Origin: a virus
DNA: 64,000 nt
Strand: one strand, 5' to 3'
Virus record (IMG/VR): IMGVR_UViG_3300042518_001688
Location: 1-64,000 of that record
Below the pieces are notes generated by a model. The model saw only the letters and a program-made list of their open reading frames with translations, was not told the origin of the DNA and searched no databases. This document shows, piece by piece, positions 23,631 through 32,437 of the stretch. The position numbers and the translations under genes are program-made. Within the stretch, counting starts at the first letter, position 1. Every line of letters starts with the position of its first letter.

Positions 23631-24603
23631 CAAGTATTACGACTACTAAGGCATCTTCAGCAGTCAAACTACGAATGCGGTCTTTCATTTGCCGTGCCGC
23701 AGCAATTGTTGGAACTCTTATATAAGTAGCGCACTCAGGAAGTCCCTTGGCTCGGTCTAGTTTCATCCGACCATGCGCCCACAAAATTGCTTTTTCAACC
23801 CAACCGCCTTGAACATCAATGGCTGTATTTAAAGAATCAGTTAACTGTTGTTCATTAGTTGCGTTAGTAAAAGTTTTACCGTTGTAGACAGCACGACCTC
23901 TACGATAGGAAAATTCCCCTTCCATTGTCACAAACGAAAAAGCAGGAATTATGCCATCACGCAAGGCATCTTCCAATCTATACTGGAAGTCAGGAACGCA
24001 TTGGTAAGCATTCTCTTCCACAGGGGTATAAGTTAGCCAGTTACCCAAAATCCTCTTGTTATCGGAACGGAACGGTGTACCGGAAGTCATTAATCGGTGG
24101 GATACAATCGCATCTGGAAACGCTTGTTCACAAGCTTGGCCAAAAGCTAAATCGGAACTAACATGATGAACTTCGTCCAGAATCACCAATAATTTGCGTG
24201 CTACAGTTCTGGATAAATGATCTAGAAGCGAGTCAGAGTTACCTGAATAACTGAGCCATTGATAACTGACAACCAAACCGTGATAAGATTGTGATAATAA
24301 CTCTTCTGGTGTGGGCAACCTGCCTAAGCTTTTCACAGTCCCTGAGTAAAAAAGATTAAGGTTAAAAAGATTGAAAGCATCCTGGGCATATTGCCGTTTC
24401 AAGTGTTCTGCCGGAACAACAACAACCAGAAATTTCCAGTCAAAACCATTTTTGAGAGAATTGAAAGCGTGTAATGCTCCAGCCGTTTTTCCTGCTGATG
24501 TACAAGCTTCAACTAGGAAGTTCTTTTTGGGGTTGGTTTGATATGCTCTGACAAATCTTTCTTGCCTCCATCTTCTGACTTTGCCTTTGGACAGTAAATT
24601 CAT
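23578..24603 (-). pseudogene. DEAD-box helicase, 3'-truncated
   Basis: The first 322 codons encode a superfamily 2 N-terminal half: Walker A CTSAGKTAG (about residue 34), motif II LDEVHHVS and motif III MTSGTPFRSD. The second RecA domain with motifs V and VI is missing. After residue 322 (EDALVVV) 19 unrelated residues are read from the antisense of the HsdR remnant. The break lies between 23622 and 23638. The intact family has about 550-650 residues. The product is unlikely to be an active helicase. Confidence 0.8.
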
Positions 24604-24615
24604 ATTTTATTTCTC

Positions 24616-25293
24616 CTAGATCAAAAATGTTGTTGATGAGTTTTCTTTACCTAATCTAATGTCAAACACAGCGTCATAGCATTGCCTACCACTGTTTTTA
24701 ATCGGCTTACCATTTTTAAATTGTGGTATGCCATTAATAGTTTTTTGGCATTTACTCATGGGTTCACCGTCTTTCAAGTAATCAATTCGCTTGGGGATTA
24801 AGTGAGTGTGGTGAATATGTGCTTCTAAGTTTTTTAAGCTTTCACTTCTTGCCTGGCTTGAAAAGGTATCCAGTGGAATTAGGAACAATAATCTCGCAGT
24901 TGGATTATCGGGATTTAATAGCTTAAGAGAATGGCTAATTGCCTCCATGCACAAACTAAATGGTGGATTGGTGATAATTAAGTCGTAGTAACCACCATGC
25001 TGAAATTCAAAAAAGCTACCATGATATGCAAAACAATGGTTTTTTAGTTGAATAAGTTGCAGGTAGCGAGAATACTTTATTTCTAGAACATCAATTATGC
25101 GATCGCTCGGTAAATACTTCACGATTTGACCACTTCCTGCGAAGGGTTCTAGTATTTTCATATCTGTTGGTAATACTAAGCTTGCGATCGCTTGTGCTTC
25201 TTTATCGGGAGTCTCATAGTCATCATTCGTAAACTCCTCAACCGATCTAATTGATAATAGCTGATTCATGTTATTTTGTTCAGTAGTTTTCAT
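24616..25293 (-). CDS. Class I SAM-dependent DNA adenine methyltransferase
   Basis: Motif I is ILEPFAGSGQI (about residues 47-57) and motif IV is ITNPPFS (about 107-113), the N-P-P-F type of adenine-N6 methyltransferases. The start at MKTTEQNNMN follows AGAAGAATAACA and avoids 35 codons overlapping the upstream gene. The product is 225 residues with no recognised target-recognition domain. It lies downstream of the dnaB block on the same strand and upstream of a broken helicase. Protection of phage DNA is the likely use. Confidence 0.75.
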   Translation of the reverse strand: MKTTEQNNMNQLLSIRSVEEFTNDDYETPDKEAQAIASLVLPTDMKILEPFAGSGQIVKYLPSDRIIDVLEIKYSRYLQLIQLKNHCFAYHGSFFEFQHGGYYDLIITNPPFSLCMEAISHSLKLLNPDNPTARLLFLIPLDTFSSQARSESLKNLEAHIHHTHLIPKRIDYLKDGEPMSKCQKTINGIPQFKNGKPIKNSGRQCYDAVFDIRLGKENSSTTFLI

Positions 25294-25324
25294 TGTTATT
25301 CTTCTAGTTTTGGGGAGAAATAGA

Positions 25325-25570
25325 TCATAAAGTTTTAAATCCATACAAATTCCAAATCCAAGTTTTACCGTTTCTGGTAATTTCCTGGGGTCTGTCAATT
25401 ACCACGTCAAAATTTCTGCCGCGACAATTTTTATTACTTGACCAAGTTTGTAACATTCTTTGTTCTGAACACTCTCTATCGAGAGATTTCATCCGCATCC
25501 AACGACCATCAGAATCCTTAAAGTAGTTACCGCAAATGCCTACTTTTTCTCCATTTTTTAATGTTATCAT
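25325..25570 (-). CDS. Small basic protein, 81 aa
   Basis: No family is recognised. It begins MITLKNGEKVGICGNYFKD, a short beta-type start, and continues with several Arg, Trp and three Cys. It lies between dnaB and the methyltransferase on the same strand. A nucleic-acid-related role is possible from charge only. Confidence 0.55.
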   Translation of the reverse strand: MITLKNGEKVGICGNYFKDSDGRWMRMKSLDRECSEQRMLQTWSSNKNCRGRNFDVVIDRPQEITRNGKTWIWNLYGFKTL

Positions 25571-25625
25571 TTTTCCCTACCATCAAAAGAAATTTTGTTA
25601 GCGATCTGCTTGATTATGTACCGCA

Positions 25626-26966
25626 TTAATAACCACCTGTGGCTAAATTTCTGAACTTGGTATATTGCGGATCAAACAGAAGTTTAACTGTTCCTGTTGG
25701 TCCATTCCGATGCTTGGCAATAATTATCTCGGCAATCCCTCTGTCTGGAGTATCGGGATTGTAGTATTCATCCCGATACAACATCATCACGATATCTGCA
25801 TCCTGTTCTATAGATCCGCTTTGACGTAAATCAGACAACATAGGGCGTTTATTGGTTCTTGCCTCAACCCCACGATTTAACTGAGATAAGGCAATAATTG
25901 GTACATTCAATTCCCTGGCTAACTTCTTTAGTCCGCGAGTGATTCTGGATATTTCCTTAACATCATCATCACCAGAACCACCCATCAGTTGCAAATAATC
26001 AATCACCACTAAGCCCAAATCACCCTTTGCTTTTTGGAGTCTCCGACATTGCGATCGCACATGATTGACTGTAATATCTGCGGTGTCGTCAATGTAAATT
26101 TCTGACTCGCTTAACGAGTTGATGGCGCGAAACAAAGAATCCCATTGAGTGCTAGAAACCTTACCAGTTCGCAAGGATGACGACTCAATTCCTGTCTCAC
26201 TGGACAATAGCCTTTGAACTAATTGATCCTTGCTCATTTCTAAGCTAAAGAATGCGATCGGCATCTTGGCTGCACCTATGTAATGCGCCATATTCAAAGC
26301 AAATGCTGTTTTGCCGAGCGATGGCCTAGCTGCCACGATAATTAAATCGGAGCGTTGAAAGCCACTGGTCATTGCATCTAAATCATAAAACCCGCAAGGT
26401 ATTCCCGGTGACGCAGTGCCATTAGACCTGGTTTCAATATCTTGATAGGTAGTAATTAGCGTTTCTGATATATGAACTAATCCCGACTCTTTCTTCTCTT
26501 CGGCAATGGTACTGATTCGCTGGTCTATCCTGTCCCGAATCTCAGGTAGTTCAGTTTCGGTTTGGTATCCCAACTCAATTAGGTCATTACCTGCCTTGAT
26601 GATGTTTCGGCGCTCATACAACTCCATCAGCCTTTTAGCTTGGAAATCAATATTTACGGCGGAAACAACACTATCGGCTAAACTAGCAATCTTATTTCTG
26701 CCACCTACCGTTTTCAAGAATCCCTTGTCTGTCAACCAACCAGTAATCGGACCCAATGATACAAGAGGCAATCCCTTGGAGTGAAGATCCAAAAACCCCT
26801 TGTAGATGGTCACATGAGATGAATCAGAGAATGCTTCAAACTTGAGGATGTCAATAACTCTACCCATTGCTTCGGGGTCAAGCATTATCCCCCCTAGAAT
26901 TGCCTCCTCGCATTCGATATCGGTAGGGGGCAATCCGTGATTACTACGGAAGTTTAAATCTGTCAT
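25626..26966 (-). CDS. dnaB: Replicative DNA helicase DnaB
   Basis: The full 446-residue length is present with the N-terminal DnaB domain (GLPPTDIECEEAILGGIMLD). The RecA-type ATPase has Walker A ARPSLGKTAFALN (about 212-225), Walker B LVVIDYLQLM (about 319-328) and the late DLRQSGSIEQDADIVMMLYR motif. The hexamer unwinds DNA at the phage fork. Its start overlaps the preceding gene by 4 bases (ATGA), coupling it to the probable loader. Length and motifs indicate an active enzyme. Confidence 0.95.
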   Translation of the reverse strand: MTDLNFRSNHGLPPTDIECEEAILGGIMLDPEAMGRVIDILKFEAFSDSSHVTIYKGFLDLHSKGLPLVSLGPITGWLTDKGFLKTVGGRNKIASLADSVVSAVNIDFQAKRLMELYERRNIIKAGNDLIELGYQTETELPEIRDRIDQRISTIAEEKKESGLVHISETLITTYQDIETRSNGTASPGIPCGFYDLDAMTSGFQRSDLIIVAARPSLGKTAFALNMAHYIGAAKMPIAFFSLEMSKDQLVQRLLSSETGIESSSLRTGKVSSTQWDSLFRAINSLSESEIYIDDTADITVNHVRSQCRRLQKAKGDLGLVVIDYLQLMGGSGDDDVKEISRITRGLKKLARELNVPIIALSQLNRGVEARTNKRPMLSDLRQSGSIEQDADIVMMLYRDEYYNPDTPDRGIAEIIIAKHRNGPTGTVKLLFDPQYTKFRNLATGGY

Positions 26967-27739
26967 GGTTTTATCGCCCCGATCGCTTTCAATTTCTCAC
27001 TTAACTCAATTCGCTGTTCTTCTGTAATGGGTACGCCTTCCTGCACGGGCTTCTTAGAAGAACCGGGGGTTTCGTTATACTTGGTCTTGAATGATTTCCA
27101 CAGTTCACCGGATATCAGAGAGGATATGGTTAATTCCATGCCAACTGACTCAAGGCACAACCGACCTTTTTCTGATAGTTGAGAGAGGTGGTATTCTTTC
27201 TCGCCTCGGCAAGCTCTCTCAACATGATCCCAATCGTAGGCGATATCTACAATTACTTCCTGGATTTCCAATACCGCAGCCTGGGGTAAGCACAAAACGG
27301 ATTTATCAATTGGTTGGGTGTGGACGGAAATAAACTGCTTTTCCAGTTTTGGTAATTCCTTGGGGTCAGCAAACTTAACCGAACCCAGACCACCGATCGC
27401 TTGCAATGCAGTCCTAGCTTGCGGATTGAGTTGCAATAGTTTCTCCCTAGCTTCTGGGATTGGCAGGGGAACTATCTGAGCGATCGCTCCCCAATCCTGA
27501 AGTGCTTGGGCTTCTTTATTGGGTTTGACAAACTCAATGATTTTCTCAACCGGTGGCATAAACTCACAACGGGCGATCGCTGTTTCGACAGCTTGAAGCC
27601 ATTCTTGGTCGTTCAGGTGTTGGGATGCAGTATTTAACCAAACACCCTGAATTAATGGGTTGCTTAATTTACCAGCTTCTCTTGGCCATTGTGCAGCGAT
27701 CGCCTCTAAGCCAATTTGAAAGGACTCAGGAGTTATCAT
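26963..27739 (-). CDS. Probable DnaB helicase loader or replication accessory
   Basis: 258 residues without a Walker motif. The N-terminal helical segment (QWPREAGKLSNPLIQGVWLN, then CEFMPPVEKIIEFVK) resembles the helicase-interacting or loader-type proteins of phage replication modules. Its place between a winged-helix initiator-like gene and dnaB, overlapping both (14 and 4 bases), is the classic order of initiator, loader, helicase. The assignment rests mainly on context. Confidence 0.55.
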   Translation of the reverse strand: MITPESFQIGLEAIAAQWPREAGKLSNPLIQGVWLNTASQHLNDQEWLQAVETAIARCEFMPPVEKIIEFVKPNKEAQALQDWGAIAQIVPLPIPEAREKLLQLNPQARTALQAIGGLGSVKFADPKELPKLEKQFISVHTQPIDKSVLCLPQAAVLEIQEVIVDIAYDWDHVERACRGEKEYHLSQLSEKGRLCLESVGMELTISSLISGELWKSFKTKYNETPGSSKKPVQEGVPITEEQRIELSEKLKAIGAIKP

Positions 27740-28649
27740 TTTTGTTCTCCCATAGGTGTGCGTGGAATACTATTTTGGGTGCTGATTCTTGTTGCTTGGT
27801 GTAAGAATTTAAAGCTTTTTGTCCTTGGGCGATTTGTGATTTATCTACTCCTGGTACAGCCCGTCCAATATCCTTTGAATTACCGCCTTCAACCCTTGCT
27901 TTATATTCTGGGTTATTTTCCATTGCTGTAGCGTGAGCGTCGGAATATTTAAAGAGTTTCTCGTTGGTGCAAAGGTTGTCTAAATCCCACTGTCCACTTC
28001 TGCACCAATCAGTAGATTTATCCCCTTCCCTAGCCCAAGTCAAGGCATCAATAAACTTTTGAGGGGCATCATCAGGATACATCTCAATCAACCTTTTAAT
28101 AGCCTTCATTGAATTACTGGGAATCCATTGGTGCTTTGTCCAGGTTGTTAATTTATACTCCATGTAGATAGGCAGGAATATTCTATCTATCTCTAAATCC
28201 TGTGCTGATCTTGGTTTGGTGGTTTTCTTTTTGGTTACTGTTTTTGGTTCTGCGACAACTATCTGACTAGATTCTTGTGGGATAGCTACAGGTAAAGGTA
28301 GTTGCTCTACTACCTCTTCTTTCTTTTCTGGTTCTACTACCTCACCAATCCCCGCCAGCTTTGCATCAACAACTTTATGATTAACCCGAAATCTGATTAT
28401 TTCTGGGTCATCTTCCTGTGTTTCCATTAGTCCCCGTTCTACAGCGATCGCTAATGCTGCATCAATCTCTTCCTTGGTCATCCCTGTGTCCTTTTGCCAT
28501 TGGACATAGGTTCTGGGAACAAAACGCCCACCGGAATTTGCTACGAGTTCATAATTGACGGCTTGAGTCAGCAATAAACCGCCTAGTACACCCGCGATCG
28601 CGCAAAAAGGACGTTGCAAAATAATCGGTTTGAAAAAAGTAGACAACAT
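27726..28649 (-). CDS. Winged-helix replication initiator-like protein
   Basis: The start KPIILQRPFCAIAGVLGGLL followed by TQAVNYE, a W and TGMTKEEIDAALAIAVERGL matches the N-terminal winged-helix segment of phage replication proteins (O/DnaD-type, with 'LLLSQAVYW' blocks). A Pro/Lys linker (about residues 115-150) leads to a helical C-terminal domain (KSTDWCRSGQWDLDN). It would bind the origin and recruit loader and DnaB. It heads the replication operon. A hairpin and HIP1-free leader precede it. Confidence 0.7.
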   Translation of the reverse strand: MLSTFFKPIILQRPFCAIAGVLGGLLLTQAVNYELVANSGGRFVPRTYVQWQKDTGMTKEEIDAALAIAVERGLMETQEDDPEIIRFRVNHKVVDAKLAGIGEVVEPEKKEEVVEQLPLPVAIPQESSQIVVAEPKTVTKKKTTKPRSAQDLEIDRIFLPIYMEYKLTTWTKHQWIPSNSMKAIKRLIEMYPDDAPQKFIDALTWAREGDKSTDWCRSGQWDLDNLCTNEKLFKYSDAHATAMENNPEYKARVEGGNSKDIGRAVPGVDKSQIAQGQKALNSYTKQQESAPKIVFHAHLWENKNDNS

Positions 28650-28687
28650 AGGTTATAAAAGGGAGATACATTAAATCTATTTTTCCT

Positions 28688-28730
28688 TAGCACGACACTG
28701 GTTGGTATCCAATATCGTGCTATTTTTCTT
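28688..28730 (+). terminator. Hairpin with T-run (plus orientation)
   Basis: TAGCACGA (28688-28695) pairs with TCGTGCTA (28715-28722), followed by TTTTTCTT on the plus strand. Genes on both sides are minus-strand, so it would stop antisense transcription into them, or serve as an operator ahead of the replication operon. Confidence 0.5.
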
Positions 28731-28923
28731 AGGATACAGTATTGGATTGCCTATTTAAAATGAAAATAGCAGAAGGGCATTCATTACCATTTATATCTTT
28801 ACTGTCTGTGCGACACGCATATCCATCAGACATCCCATAGACTTTTCTCTCGATAGTCCATGCAATGCCATACGAATCAACAAACTTCATCCCTGGTTTA
28901 ATTTCTGTATTCGAGTCGAACAT
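28729..28923 (-). CDS. Hypothetical protein, 64 aa
   Basis: No family is recognised. AAAAGGAAAATAACGCG precedes the ATG, and here the ATG lies inside a GTTCGACTCGAAT palindrome, so the repeat forms the first codons (MFDSNTEIK). The product is small and soluble with a strand-rich pattern. A repressor bound at the palindrome would cover the start codon. Confidence 0.6.
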   Translation of the reverse strand: MFDSNTEIKPGMKFVDSYGIAWTIERKVYGMSDGYACRTDSKDINGNECPSAIFILNRQSNTVS

Positions 28924-28927
28924 CGCG

Positions 28928-29131
28928 TTATTTTCCTTTTACTTCCTTAACTGTGATATCTTGTTCATCCTCTCTACCAGAGGACATTATTCTTTTTTTA
29001 GCGTTATTAGCGATCGCTTCTGACTTATACTTTTTAGCCTTTGATTCTAAGTCATCCCACTGTCTTTTTGTCGTCCAATACTGGGTTAGCGTAAGACCCA
29101 TTAACCGATATTTTCTTGCCAAAATGTACAT
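28928..29131 (-). CDS. Small basic helical protein, 67 aa
   Basis: No family is recognised. CAAGGAGAATAA precedes the ATG. A hydrophobic N-terminus (MYILARKYRLMGLTL) is followed by a long Lys-rich helix. It starts 4 bases upstream of the next gene and is probably cotranscribed with it. Confidence 0.6.
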   Translation of the reverse strand: MYILARKYRLMGLTLTQYWTTKRQWDDLESKAKKYKSEAIANNAKKRIMSSGREDEQDITVKEVKGK

Positions 29132-29153
29132 TTATTCTCCTTGGGTGCGATCG

Positions 29154-29351
29154 CTAAACTATTTTGACGTGAGCCAAGACATCATTCATATCTTGTCCAT
29201 AATATTGAACCTCAGCCGTTCTCCGAGCAAACTTGATATCTTTGTCTCCGCCGAAGGTTCTGACTTTACCTGCTGACAACTTGACGTAAACCTCGCCGTC
29301 AAGAAAAAAATATCCGCAAACTGGCACATCTTTAAATTGTCTAGATTCCAT
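29154..29351 (-). CDS. Hypothetical protein, 65 aa
   Basis: No family is recognised. The frame extends upstream through a 59-bp repeat, but AAGGAGAATAACA before MESRQFKDVP sets the start. The product is a small beta-rich protein with alternating polar and hydrophobic residues. Confidence 0.6.
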   Translation of the reverse strand: MESRQFKDVPVCGYFFLDGEVYVKLSAGKVRTFGGDKDIKFARRTAEVQYYGQDMNDVLAHVKIV

Positions 29352-29357
29352 TGTTAT

Positions 29358-29416
29358 TCTCCTTGTTTCCTTGGTTTTTTCGAGGCTCTCTGTTCCCATA
29401 CCAACCCCTTGCGATC
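29358..29416 (-). repeat. 59-bp leader repeat, copy 1
   Basis: Matches 29869-29927 with one difference. In both cases the repeat ends at an AAGGAGA ribosome binding site, so the leader of one gene was copied in front of another. Confidence 0.9.
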
Positions 29417-29863
29417 TCACTCAACGTATTTTAGTTGTTTAATAGTGAAATCTTGTTCAGTCCCCCCGTGATGGTAAATTATGGAATTTATGGCTTGAGT
29501 AGCCCAAAATTCAGAGGCATAGGTTTGCGCCTCACACGCGCCACTCCAGTTATCATTCTCTGACCAAAAATGTCCATTCTTGGCTAAGACATACAAAGTC
29601 TGCCTAGCTTGTTCTTGCATTTCATGGAAGACATCTAGTAACGCTGGATTGTGCATTATCCTAGAGGATTCAGGTTCGTCCCCGTATTCATGCCATGTTT
29701 GCACAAGAATTGAATTATCAACAGGGTAAACAATTAAGTAATGATACATACCCTCCTGTGAATCCCATCTAGCATCCTCAATAGAATAACCAAATCCTCC
29801 GTTTTCGTGTAATCCCGATGGTTTACAGTATTCCAATAACATTCTTAATTCATTTTCAGTCAC
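29417..29863 (-). CDS. Hypothetical acidic protein, 148 aa
   Basis: No family is recognised. It starts at GTG with AAGGAGAGTAAG upstream, just after the 59-bp leader repeat. The product is acidic with several Trp and Tyr (DNWSGACEAQTYASEFWA) and no membrane part. It is encoded downstream of the XRE regulator on the same strand. Confidence 0.6.
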   Translation of the reverse strand: MTENELRMLLEYCKPSGLHENGGFGYSIEDARWDSQEGMYHYLIVYPVDNSILVQTWHEYGDEPESSRIMHNPALLDVFHEMQEQARQTLYVLAKNGHFWSENDNWSGACEAQTYASEFWATQAINSIIYHHGGTEQDFTIKQLKYVE

Positions 29864-29864
29864 C

Positions 29865-30137
29865 TTACTCTCCTTGTTTCCTTGGTTTTTTCGAGGCTCT
29901 CTGTTCCCATACCAACCCTTTGCGATCGCCTTTCCCACTTTCTCTAATAGCCAAAGCTAAATCATCGAGAGAGCATTTGTAGAGGTTCGCTAACTGAATG
30001 AACTTGTCGAGGGACATTGTTGGAGTAGAACTACCTTTTTCCCAGTTAATAAGGGTTCGTTCTGTTACCCCAATCACCTCCTTTGCATCACTCAGTCTTA
30101 TGTCGTGAGCTAACCTTAACGACCTTAAATCAATCAT
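29865..30137 (-). CDS. XRE-family helix-turn-helix regulator
   Basis: Residues 2-60 (LRLAHDIRLSDAKEVIGVTE, RTLINWEKGSSTPTMS, FIQLANLYKCSLDDL) are a complete lambda-repressor-like HTH with the R-T-L-x-N-W-E-K-G recognition and cap signature. A short basic tail encoded by the 59-bp repeat follows. A phage repressor or modulator role is likely. The 220-base upstream gap, containing a GTTCGACTCGATT palindrome, would hold its promoter and operator. Confidence 0.8.
   Translation of the reverse strand: MIDLRSLRLAHDIRLSDAKEVIGVTERTLINWEKGSSTPTMSLDKFIQLANLYKCSLDDLALAIRESGKGDRKGLVWEQRASKKPRKQGE
29869..29927 (-). repeat. 59-bp leader repeat, copy 2
   Basis: This copy encodes the basic C-terminus of the XRE regulator and includes the leader of the next gene. 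Confidence 0.9.
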
Positions 30138-30204
30138 ACACGAAATATAATTCAGGTGTCAACCAAATATAGCAACTATTTTTGGAAAGTGCAAGTTTTC
30201 CAAT

Positions 30205-30217
30205 GTTCGACTCGATT
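30205..30217. promoter_or_regulatory. GTTCGANTCGAAC-family palindrome
   Basis: GTTCGACTCGATT in the gap upstream of the XRE regulator, preceded by CCAAT as at 2154. Confidence 0.5.
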
Positions 30218-30361
30218 ATTTGATTTAATCGAAATTTTCCCAACAGGAAGCCCGACCCAAATCAAAACCTTGATTTAAGTGGATTCTTATTTTTGCTCTA
30301 GTTCTTCTGCTTTTATTGACTTCCTGAATCTTAAAAAAAGAAGAGAGAAATCAAGGGGAAA

Positions 30362-31336
30362 TCAAGGGGAAATCCCTATTTTGCCATTTTCGGCTCGTTT
30401 AAGCAGTGCCTTATACTTTGAGCGTGTGTACCGCATTGACTCCAGGTGGAAATCAATCTGATACAAGTTGCATCGTCTCAAAAATACCTGACCCGAATAA
30501 TCCGTAAAGAACCTACCTTTCTCAATACGATGACCACCTGGCTTTGAAGCAGACGATCGCCCATTCTTCTCATATAAAGTTATGGTTTTGTCGTCAACCT
30601 CAAAATAGGTCACTTCACCGGATTCACAATAACTGGCATTGTGGTTTATGGCTGATAGGATGTGTTGGTATTCGGGTTTGGTTTGAACTATCTGAAGGCG
30701 AATAATATCCTTCAGGTAAGAGCGTAGTGTAGTTGGATGACAACCTAGAATCGCGCTGATGCTGTCTTGACTAGCACCATACGGAACAAAAGTTTCATCC
30801 ACTTTGATTTGACCACCGCCGACACTTATAACTCCGGCTGCTGAAAAATCCCCTCTGGGCAGTTGTGGAGAGGCATCAGAAGACAAAGCTAAAATATCGT
30901 CAACAGTCGGAGGAGTAAAATGTTTCCGTTCCCTGGACTTCATACTGTTTTTAGCAGCATAGCGAGAACGGTTTTGTGCATCTAGGGTAGCGATCGCTGC
31001 TGCAATCTGTTTGTGACGTTCCAATATGTCGGTAATCTCAACAGTTGCAACAGCACCCCAACCATCTAGCTCATTGACTAGACAGGCATGGAGAAGACCA
31101 CCTAAGCGGATGGTAAATACTCCATTTTCCGATCTATAACTCCTGAAGAATCCAAGTCTCACGCCCTCTTTAAGCCATCTATATATAGTTGACATTGATT
31201 CTTTGAGTGAGCTAAGTTCCGCATAACCAACTACCACCCTTCCGCTACCTGACTCGTCAAGGGATCTAAACAAGTACCAGGCTTTAACGCAAGGATGGAG
31301 TAATAGTAGGTTTTGATGGACGCGGACTTGGCTCAT
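30362..31336 (-). CDS. Regulator-like protein with winged-helix segments, 324 aa
   Basis: Residues 1-95 are homologous to the whole gene just upstream: shared HPC...WYLF, RWL..G..LGFFR and a W-x-A block. A second helix-turn-helix-like part lies near residues 180-215 (GASQDSISAILGCHPTTLRS). The rest is unknown. It probably binds DNA and may act in control of the adjoining replication genes. The start at MSQVRVHQ is chosen because the earlier ATG overlaps the upstream stop. Confidence 0.6.
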   Translation of the reverse strand: MSQVRVHQNLLLLHPCVKAWYLFRSLDESGSGRVVVGYAELSSLKESMSTIYRWLKEGVRLGFFRSYRSENGVFTIRLGGLLHACLVNELDGWGAVATVEITDILERHKQIAAAIATLDAQNRSRYAAKNSMKSRERKHFTPPTVDDILALSSDASPQLPRGDFSAAGVISVGGGQIKVDETFVPYGASQDSISAILGCHPTTLRSYLKDIIRLQIVQTKPEYQHILSAINHNASYCESGEVTYFEVDDKTITLYEKNGRSSASKPGGHRIEKGRFFTDYSGQVFLRRCNLYQIDFHLESMRYTRSKYKALLKRAENGKIGISP

Positions 31337-31686
31337 GGATTCTCTACAGGGTTGCAATAGTTAGCTAACTCTGCAACATCAATGAAAGCAGGTGAAGCCC
31401 AGTATTCAATATCGTTTTCCCAATGAATCTTTGTGAAATTACGTAAATAGACAACGAGTGTTTTAGTTTCGTCGTCTACTCTCCAATTGCGAAAGAAACC
31501 AAGGGACTGCCCGATAATGAGCCACTGAATAATATCCTCTGCTGATGCCTTGAGTAAACGAAGTTCATTGACACCAAGCCTTACTATCCCTTGACGTTTT
31601 TCGTCAAAGAACTGTGCCAAATACCAAAGTGCGCCGCACGGGTATTCTTTTAGTAATTTTCGGTCAACTCTGATCTCGCTGCTCAT
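31333..31686 (-). CDS. Short paralogue of the downstream regulator, 117 aa
   Basis: Aligns along its length with the first domain of the next gene (RVDRKLLKEYPCGALWYLAQ against RVHQNLLLLHPCVKAWYLFR). It is therefore a tandem duplicate lacking the C-terminal domain. Its stop overlaps the next start. It could compete with or modulate the longer protein. Confidence 0.6.
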   Translation of the reverse strand: MSSEIRVDRKLLKEYPCGALWYLAQFFDEKRQGIVRLGVNELRLLKASAEDIIQWLIIGQSLGFFRNWRVDDETKTLVVYLRNFTKIHWENDIEYWASPAFIDVAELANYCNPVENP

Positions 31687-31720
31687 GCACATTACCAAAG
31701 ATGTTGTCAGTTAACCGAAA

Positions 31721-31826
31721 CCGTGATACAATAGAATGAAACCAATATTTAAAAAGCGGTTGAATCACATTAGATGATTCGTTTTTTGTATCACGGAGAA
31801 CTCCTTGCAGGGAGTTCTTTTTTTTC
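31721..31826 (+). ncRNA. Structured small RNA candidate with terminator
   Basis: CCGTGATACAA (31721-31731) pairs with TTGTATCACGG (31786-31796). Inside it AACC/GGTT (31740-31743, 31758-31761) and GAATCA/TGATTC (31762-31767, 31775-31780) form two more hairpins, a three-way junction. It is followed at once by GAACTCC/GGAGTTC (31798-31817) and eight T, a perfect terminator. There is no reading frame inside. It is either a small RNA or the leader of the divergent minus genes. Confidence 0.6.
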
Positions 31827-31887
31827 GGTTATTCTCATTCTATACCAGATTTCGGCATTTGCGGTAACAATTTTGGAATACCCAAAT

Positions 31888-31900
31888 GTTCGACTCGATT
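31888..31900. promoter_or_regulatory. GTTCGANTCGAAC-family palindrome
   Basis: GTTCGACTCGATT followed by ATTGCGATCGC, between the structured RNA and the next gene end. Confidence 0.45.
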
Positions 31901-31924
31901 ATTGCGATCGCATACCACATTGCT

Positions 31925-32437
31925 TCATGCAACCTGATCCTGTTCTTCAGGGTGATGAATACAATATATTGCCAATGAGAATACAAATAACATAGTTTTT
32001 ACATCCTTTTCTGAATTTACATTACATTCTTTGAAATTTATTACAGTGCATCTTTCTGCATTAAACATCTCAGCGATACAAGCAAGAGCAATAGATACTC
32101 GTTTCACTATGTCACCTATTGAAATAAGTTCATCTTCTTTAAGCGATCGCTCGAAGTCTTCGCTATTGAATCTTTCCCACCATTTATCTATTTCTTTTAA
32201 GATAACTTCGACCTTCTTTTCTTTAACCGATATCTTGTTTAGCCCAGAAAGAAACCCGTGATTCCAGTTCTCTATGACAAACATCCATATAATTGGAGTC
32301 CATTGCCCACATTGTGGATTTTTCATCATATCGCTAGTTAATTTATCTTTAGTAAATTTCTTGTATTTCTTGTTGCTATATTCTGGATCACCATATTTAT
32401 CTCCTAGTAATCTCTTTCTTCTTTTTGCTTCTCCCAT
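31925..32437 (-). CDS. Protein with MGEAKRRK start, 170 aa
   Basis: The opening MGEAKRRKRLLGDKYG is a recurrent N-terminal signature of small bacterial and phage proteins. The rest is a helical, charged domain of unknown role with several Cys. AAAGGAG lies 7 bases before the second of two close ATGs, which I use. Codon use is more AT-rich than its neighbours. Confidence 0.6.
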   Translation of the reverse strand: MGEAKRRKRLLGDKYGDPEYSNKKYKKFTKDKLTSDMMKNPQCGQWTPIIWMFVIENWNHGFLSGLNKISVKEKKVEVILKEIDKWWERFNSEDFERSLKEDELISIGDIVKRVSIALACIAEMFNAERCTVINFKECNVNSEKDVKTMLFVFSLAIYCIHHPEEQDQVA

